A stretch of 64,000 bases of DNA from Phytophthora colocasiae. Taxonomy: Eukaryota > Oomycota > Peronosporomycetes > Peronosporales > Peronosporaceae. The DNA lies in contig JAGKQI010000047.1 in NCBI GenBank assembly GCA_018806915.1, forward strand, positions 1,426,001 through 1,490,000, in the 5' to 3' direction. The notes under the pieces are model-generated. The model saw nothing but the letters and a program-made list of their open reading frames with translations, was not told the DNA's origin and searched no databases. A program made the position numbers and the translations under genes. Positions 60,001 through 64,000 of this stretch are shown piece after piece. Every line of letters begins with the position of its first letter. Position 1 is the first letter of the stretch.

Positions 60001-61731
60001 GATAACATCAAACGCAACATGAGACGGGCGGAGACGAACCCAATGTCAGCTTCAGGACACGGAAATAGCGGCATGCGTAGCCGTCGGCTGAACCACGCAG
60101 GCTCTGGCATGAGCTCTACGAACACGTACGGGATGGATTCCATGAAGTTTGACGAGAGAACACTAGCTTTATCGGCGTTTGATACTCCGAATTACTACGA
60201 TTCCGGCTCAGTTCATGAACTTGGAGATGATTCAGCGATGCCAATTGTGATTGGAAATAGTCGACGAAGAGGACCACCAGGTTCTTCACGGTCAATTGGC
60301 TCTAACGGTGTGTTTTCGGCCAGTCAACGCAACATGAGACTCAACAATTACGACTACAATGGCTCGAATCTGAGTATTCTCAGTAGTACGAGCTCCAACA
60401 GCTTCGTGGATGATTGTGGCGTGTCGGACAGTATCGTTTTGGACACTGGGGGCTACTATTTCCATCAAGCTACCAGTAAGGAGATGTCTAAACGTGCTGG
60501 ACGCAATGTGATTTCTGAGAGAGATTCCAATGTAGAGGAGCCGAATACTAGCGACAGTATCGTGGAGGATCTACAGGAACTCAATACTGCTACTGCTAGT
60601 GGAGAACAGTTCGTGTTTATCAGCCATGGGGATTACCATCAGCGTTTTGTGAGGAAATTATGTGTGGAAATGTGTCGGGAAGGAGGTTTGAGGTGTTACG
60701 TAGACCGGAAACACATGGTGAAGCTTTCCACGACGATAGCGGAGGACGAGGAGGAGCTGGACAGGTCTAAGACGCGTCCAATGTTGAAGAGGAACGAAGA
60801 TATGTCGGTTCGGATTCACGAAGCTAAAGAAGCGATTCTTAAGTGCTCAGCTTTTGTCCTTCTCGTCTCGGAGAAGACATTGGCTAGTGAACTGGTGAAG
60901 GATCAACTGGCGTTTGCAGAAGACAAAGGCAAAAAGATTCTACCAGTTGTGGTGAACCGCATGGACTTCAGTCTCGATATCAAGTACAGTTTGGCTCGTA
61001 GTGAATTCTTCCACTTCTTTACGAAAGGAGATATGGTGGGCTTCCGTCAGTCGTTGAGTCACTTACTGGACGCTCTACGGGAAGAAGTGTACGGTATCAG
61101 CATTGGAGGACCACTTCCTAGTTTGAACTCTGGCCAAGGGAGTGATCTCCAGCTTCGAGGAGGCTTCGCAGATTTACGAGACAGCGTTTTATCGACTGGA
61201 GGCGCATATAACCTCCCTATCACTGAAGGAAGTATGCGCAGACGACGCCCTAACACGTCGCACAGTCTGTTAGCGAGCTCCAGAAGCGATACGTCCAACT
61301 TCGGTTTACCCCCTACAAGACTCTCCCAGACGTTCGCTGAGACTACAGCGACGACACGTAGTATGACGTCCGATATGAGTCTGTCTCAGTCGATGATCGG
61401 TAACTTCTCGACGCTTGTGGGGCGAATTACGGACGATCTGGAGGAAGAAGACGAGGACATTTCGTACGCTGGCATCCAGGACGATGACTTTGACTCGGAT
61501 GAAGAAGTGGAAGTGGGAGGGAACGGCCAAGTGCGAGTAGTACAAGAAGTCCCGTCCTTCTCGAGAGCGATTCAACATCCAGCTCTAGGTGCGCTCTCGA
61601 GTGACGGCAGCTTCGATACGAGACAAAGAGGATCCAATTCGTCCATTAGCATGTTGGAACTCACGGAATCGAGCGATCCGATCAACATCAGTTTCGACGC
61701 GATGCTGGGGGATAAAACGCCGACGAAATGA
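57091..61731 (+). CDS. Four-TM, ankyrin-repeat, tandem TIR domain protein
   Basis: A single exon of 1546 aa. Residues 1-165 are hydrophilic. Four hydrophobic segments follow at about 173-192, 223-246, 275-303 and 312-336. Ankyrin repeats run from about 447 to 795 (NPMHVAAYQGNIAAMDLL, TPLHWAAVNGAVGAVEILL, TALHWAARVNRVDIVKVLL, TALHLAVKLDDQQTALALL). TIR1 (about 814-928) starts RDVMISYTHSHMEF and has SEWCLKELALA with Glu889 at the position of the catalytic Glu of NAD-cleaving TIRs. A Ser/Asn-rich linker leads to a divergent TIR2 (about 1173-1340; QFVFISHGDYHQRF), where the matching segment SELVKDQLAFA has Gln1272. The tail is disordered and acidic. Likely a membrane-bound TIR signalling or NAD-consuming protein; substrate and trigger are unknown. 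Confidence 0.88.
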   Translation: MDPNATLPVNTTDETEDTQDSETQYTKLETPIKVRTKELSRQNTFNSDAESGGQGSVVSAMDARNGSTVEPFYRPSNGSPVRLSGADRMAHDIQLGPRTITLDDAEEVEHKSQQEVEHSRKQTDESSKADATEHTVHMSSIEIRDSILPKLPKRYLNGQFQSNSYFSRRLLRLSQLIVLGDLIALGFFYFYESDKDDIRHGRLYVGSPLKVLVSSNEPSCSTSLALAALVYHLFPAVFILGLPASGLRIFEPFRREQRIDRGGRLQKVKRTVCLQICELVGVGIFLYEALILGFFVYYVASGKIFVDCDSNIPAYVFCGCAIVMFWLLFVLMRAFARFREHLKMQLGAFKESDQTGDVKAHMLRSKMKRKKRQQQKNGNGEETTPPTPSRLTIVKDVRKRLFRGAQLGDLKLIRRSIRIAKLHLGESFARELYPDPVMVFGIFGLAKKNPMHVAAYQGNIAAMDLLFKAHFKVNAFDKVSRVRFSTGDLFWYLASYFIPKPVVSADETYSSVFKTTLVTPLHCAVSTGRLAAVRWLIAHGADVNLCSKSSYRCESRLPPIFLADHPEIVHVLLRAGANHLAIPDPGHMNTITVLQLAYLRGNYAVAQVLEDWGGDVALTPLHAAAAMDDVGSIRSFLRKKVNPDVLGELGYIGLNKRTPLHWAAVNGAVGAVEILLAAKANANFQDAHGRTALHWAARVNRVDIVKVLLAHDADPTIVDDGDMTPIMCAACAGGTTVDMFKALVASGGDINHQLRSTGDTALHLAVKLDDQQTALALLSMGGDIMRTNLDGFRPIDCTTSTRLQFEIKRAAGTRDVMISYTHSHMEFALKLRKSLEDANITVWLDLMDPSGIGGGSVWREEIARGITNAAVVLCILTEDYAQSEWCLKELALAKQVGTPIMAISTEHAKISEELQVYLYTRQLVPFESAITSVEQVNEKETRYEYNEEAYKNQLRMLLDGMRDEIEKRKEDNIKRNMRRAETNPMSASGHGNSGMRSRRLNHAGSGMSSTNTYGMDSMKFDERTLALSAFDTPNYYDSGSVHELGDDSAMPIVIGNSRRRGPPGSSRSIGSNGVFSASQRNMRLNNYDYNGSNLSILSSTSSNSFVDDCGVSDSIVLDTGGYYFHQATSKEMSKRAGRNVISERDSNVEEPNTSDSIVEDLQELNTATASGEQFVFISHGDYHQRFVRKLCVEMCREGGLRCYVDRKHMVKLSTTIAEDEEELDRSKTRPMLKRNEDMSVRIHEAKEAILKCSAFVLLVSEKTLASELVKDQLAFAEDKGKKILPVVVNRMDFSLDIKYSLARSEFFHFFTKGDMVGFRQSLSHLLDALREEVYGISIGGPLPSLNSGQGSDLQLRGGFADLRDSVLSTGGAYNLPITEGSMRRRRPNTSHSLLASSRSDTSNFGLPPTRLSQTFAETTATTRSMTSDMSLSQSMIGNFSTLVGRITDDLEEEDEDISYAGIQDDDFDSDEEVEVGGNGQVRVVQEVPSFSRAIQHPALGALSSDGSFDTRQRGSNSSISMLELTESSDPINISFDAMLGDKTPTK

Positions 61732-61924
61732 GTGGTTTACAGTTTATTAGGGTGGTTTTTACCATCAGCAAAAACAGTTTTGGTCAAGTCATTGAATAAA
61801 AGTAGCTACCATATTAGTACCAGAACGCCGCATTTTTTAACGGTCACATGATTAATTCGTAGGCAAACAAAATTTGGCGTTGTTGAAGCCGTAATACCTG
61901 GATTGCGGCTTCAACGCCCCCTAT
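61732..61924. other. Downstream region of the TIR gene
   Basis: AT-rich, no gene. AATAAA at 61795-61800 may act as a polyadenylation signal about 65 bp after the stop. Confidence 0.4.
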
Positions 61925-62697
61925 GCTGAAGAGGAATGGCGATTCACGAAGCTAAGCAAGGATCATTGAACTAGAATATAGTAAGTAAGTAATAGTTTTC
62001 TGCTCTACATGTAGAAGTGGAAGTCCTCGAATGCTGGCATATTTTCTATTAACAGTAAGTACTTAGCATTGCAACAGTAGTTTCAAACTATTAGTTTGTG
62101 GTGTTGTTTCCCGGAGTTAGCGCTGGTGATCCATTCGCGCCGTTCCTCGCACCCCATGATCACTCCCTCTCACCATGAAACTGAACTCTTTCGGACTTGT
62201 GGTTGTTTCTTCTCGACAAAAACCAGAAGCGTAACCTCGCCTTGCCTGATTACCCGGGTATCGAATGCATGGGTATAATGTGTGAGCCCGAGGAGACTGT
62301 CGACTCCCCCGTCTGCGGCTCGCCTACAGCAGTCAATGCGACCTGAACGTCGTGAGCTGCGACAACCCTGACATGAACATTACCAAGGTTGGCGATAGCT
62401 GTTGCATTTTGAAAACGCGTAGTGTACCAATCCGATTGAGAATGGAGTCGTAAGGCTAGTTCCTTCCTTCAATAAAGATGTCATAAAGATGTCACGTGCC
62501 CTGGTGCCGGGTGTCGGGCGGGGGGGGCTTTGCGTATTGACGTTAGAGGCTTTTTGTCGTTTTTGCAGAACAACGATTCAGCTTTTGATCTCGGAGAAGA
62601 CATTTGCAAGTGGTGAATGACATGAATTTCAGCCTTGACATCAAGCACAGTTGGGCTCATAGTGAATTGTTCCACCTCTTCATAAAAGGAGACATTT
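61925..62697 (+). pseudogene. Two relic pieces of a second TIR gene copy flanking a Kazal relic
   Basis: 61925-61963 resembles the intact gene around 60783-60830 (GCTGAAGAGGAA, GATTCACGAAGCTAA). 62578-62697 resembles 60850-61035 (TCTCGGAGAAGACATT, then NFSLDIKHSWAHSELFHLF against the gene's DFSLDIKYSLARSEFFHFF), with an internal deletion. The pieces are in the order of the parent gene, with a Kazal relic between them. Confidence 0.7.
62175..62430 (+). pseudogene. Decayed Kazal inhibitor gene
   Basis: The upstream CTCTCACCATGAA matches the start region of the intact Kazal genes. Coding fragments QKRNLALPDYPG, DSPVCGSPT, CDLNVVSCDNPDMNITKV and GDSCC align with the Kazal domain but lie in different frames. 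Part of the signal peptide is missing. Confidence 0.7.
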
Positions 62698-63328
62698 TAG
62701 TCGCACATTCTTTTAGTAGACTTGTCACCTTGCTAGATATCTTGTATCTACTTATCTACTTAGATTCTAAGAATCCAAATCGGTCTTTTGGTTGGGGGTT
62801 GGGGGGGGGAGAGGGGGAGAGGGGGAGAAGAAGTTAGTTAACTAGTGAGTGGATGAGTTGTTCGCTAGCTATGAATTTCGTACTTTCGACTGCTTTATTT
62901 TAACCGGGGAGTCCATTTGATTCGGGGGGTAAGCTTCTTGGTTAGGGACAATATACAATTGGCAGTTTGACTTTTCAATCAATCAATAGTGTAACAATAT
63001 CAATATCGAGGACAATCAATTGCAATACAGCGGTGTTGAAGTTGACCTAGCGATGGCATCATCCAGCGCTGTCAGCAGCGACTCCGGTGGCATGTAACGA
63101 CCGGGGCGCTGAGGGGTCGCGGGGTTGGCGGTCGAGTTCCTGCGGCTCGGAGAAGCAGAGGAACCATTCCCGGTTGTGCGCGGGGGCGCACGACGTAGGA
63201 TCAACACGGTAGAGGTCGCAGGAGGCATCGACATACTTGCAAGCTTTGGAGTGTGCAGCGGGGTTGACGGTCTCGAGCGGCGGAGGGGTTGGTAGTTACG
63301 CTATTAGGTGGCCTCGTGTGAATATCAC
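62698..63328. other. Low-complexity region without a supported gene
   Basis: G-rich simple repeats occur at 62797-62828 (GGGGGA-type). A Pro/Arg/Ser-rich minus-strand frame at 63016-63234 has no recognisable features. Confidence 0.4.
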
Positions 63329-63720
63329 TTAAGAGCTTGAGGCTAAATTCGGAACTTGATCTACGACGTCTGGTAGAATCCGGTTCTGTCGATCTGTTGA
63401 GTTGACCACGTGGATGCAGCGAGCGTTGAAAAGTTGTAGAGCTTCTTCTTCGAGACCGTCGAAGAAGACGAATCGGCTTTGTTTCGTTTGCGTTTTGAAG
63501 AAGAATCTACTGCTATCCTCTTCTGCATGAGTTTTTTCGAGGCAAGCCACAGCAAATGCCCCTTCTGATGTTACCTGGTTCTCTTGACCTTGCATCACTT
63601 CAGTCTTAAATGCAGGCGATTCGACACTGTTGGCGCCAACCCTGAGGCGGTCCTTGAGATCAGGAAAATCTACTATCGTTTCATCCAGGATATCTCGCGC
63701 TGACAGAAGAGTTAAGTGAC
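63329..63720 (-). other. Open reading frame, possibly a gene fragment
   Basis: The frame is open without ATG from about 63720 down to the stop at 63329, with LTLLSARDILDETIVDFPDL and FVFFDGLEEEALQLFNARCI. The upstream end is not resolved within the window. It could be an exon of a larger minus-strand gene or a relic. Not recognised. Confidence 0.3.
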
Positions 63721-64000
63721 TTGAACGTGAAGAAAGTTGAACAAGCCATGGTCTGCTTTGGTACTAGGCGATATAGTCGGAGTCGCCGACTTGGAAAGGG
63801 ATCTTGTGAAACGGGAGGAGCGCTGATTTGAAAGTGAGGCTTGGAATGGTCGTGGACCGGTGAGTTGTCCTATCCCACCTCATTTTTGGTGTAGCTATTT
63901 ATGCCTTTGCCAAGACTGCGCAGCATGGCGACGCTGCTGACCTTCGCTTAATAGTGTTGAGAGAAGCAACGCGCTCGTGTGCCAGCCACGCTAACGTTCA

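Overview
The window is nuclear DNA of an oomycete, most likely a Phytophthora-type plant pathogen. The evidence is short GT-AG introns of about 55-120 nt, very close gene spacing, eukaryotic core genes (SMC1, CUL3, AIP1, LSM2), secreted Kazal inhibitors and neutral ceramidases, and a dense mix of Copia, piggyBac, Tc1/mariner, hAT and Harbinger-like elements. The species cannot be fixed from sequence alone.

Layout. (1) 1-6440: two degraded tandem serine-protease (S33, alpha/beta-hydrolase) copies. The second is split by a piggyBac-type transposon (1865-6401, TTAA duplication), which itself carries a Tc1/mariner relic (2097-3167). (2) 6.9-18.9 kb: three neutral ceramidase copies. Copy 1 is intact, copy 2 is intact and on the minus strand, and copy 3 is broken by a 25-bp deletion. 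Between copies 1 and 2 lie a multi-spanning membrane protein, a stand-alone Yvh1/DUSP12-type zinc domain and the actin regulator AIP1. The copies show patchwork identity that looks like gene conversion. (3) 19.0-27.1 kb: housekeeping-like genes, namely an uncharacterised conserved gene with a GC-AG intron, cohesin SMC1 sharing a 97-bp divergent promoter with it, a small uncharacterised gene, and the first member of a small glycine-rich family. (4) 27.3-49.9 kb: a large inverted duplication. Each arm carries two paralogous family genes (a and b), a Tc1-type MITE, a decayed TIR-gene fragment and a Kazal inhibitor gene. The left arm was later invaded by Copia-A (29716-36531), whose 3' LTR was then hit by a Tc1/mariner element. 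The right arm was invaded by a hAT MITE (47127-47700). The 8.4-kb spacer holds a DDE transposase gene cut in two by Copia-B (38866-44245). (5) 50.7-56.2 kb: LSM2 and CUL3 head to head, a Harbinger-like MITE, and a divergent UDP-glycosyltransferase. (6) 57.1-64 kb: a 1546-aa membrane-ankyrin-TIR-TIR protein followed by relics of the same TIR gene and of a Kazal gene.

Most notable: the four-TM/ankyrin/tandem-TIR protein, in which TIR1 keeps the candidate catalytic Glu and TIR2 has Gln there. A linked Kazal plus TIR-tail module appears three times. The inverted duplication has transposon insertions that date themselves, because the opposite arm preserves the empty sites. Frameshifts are described as seen; some in homopolymers could be assembly errors.
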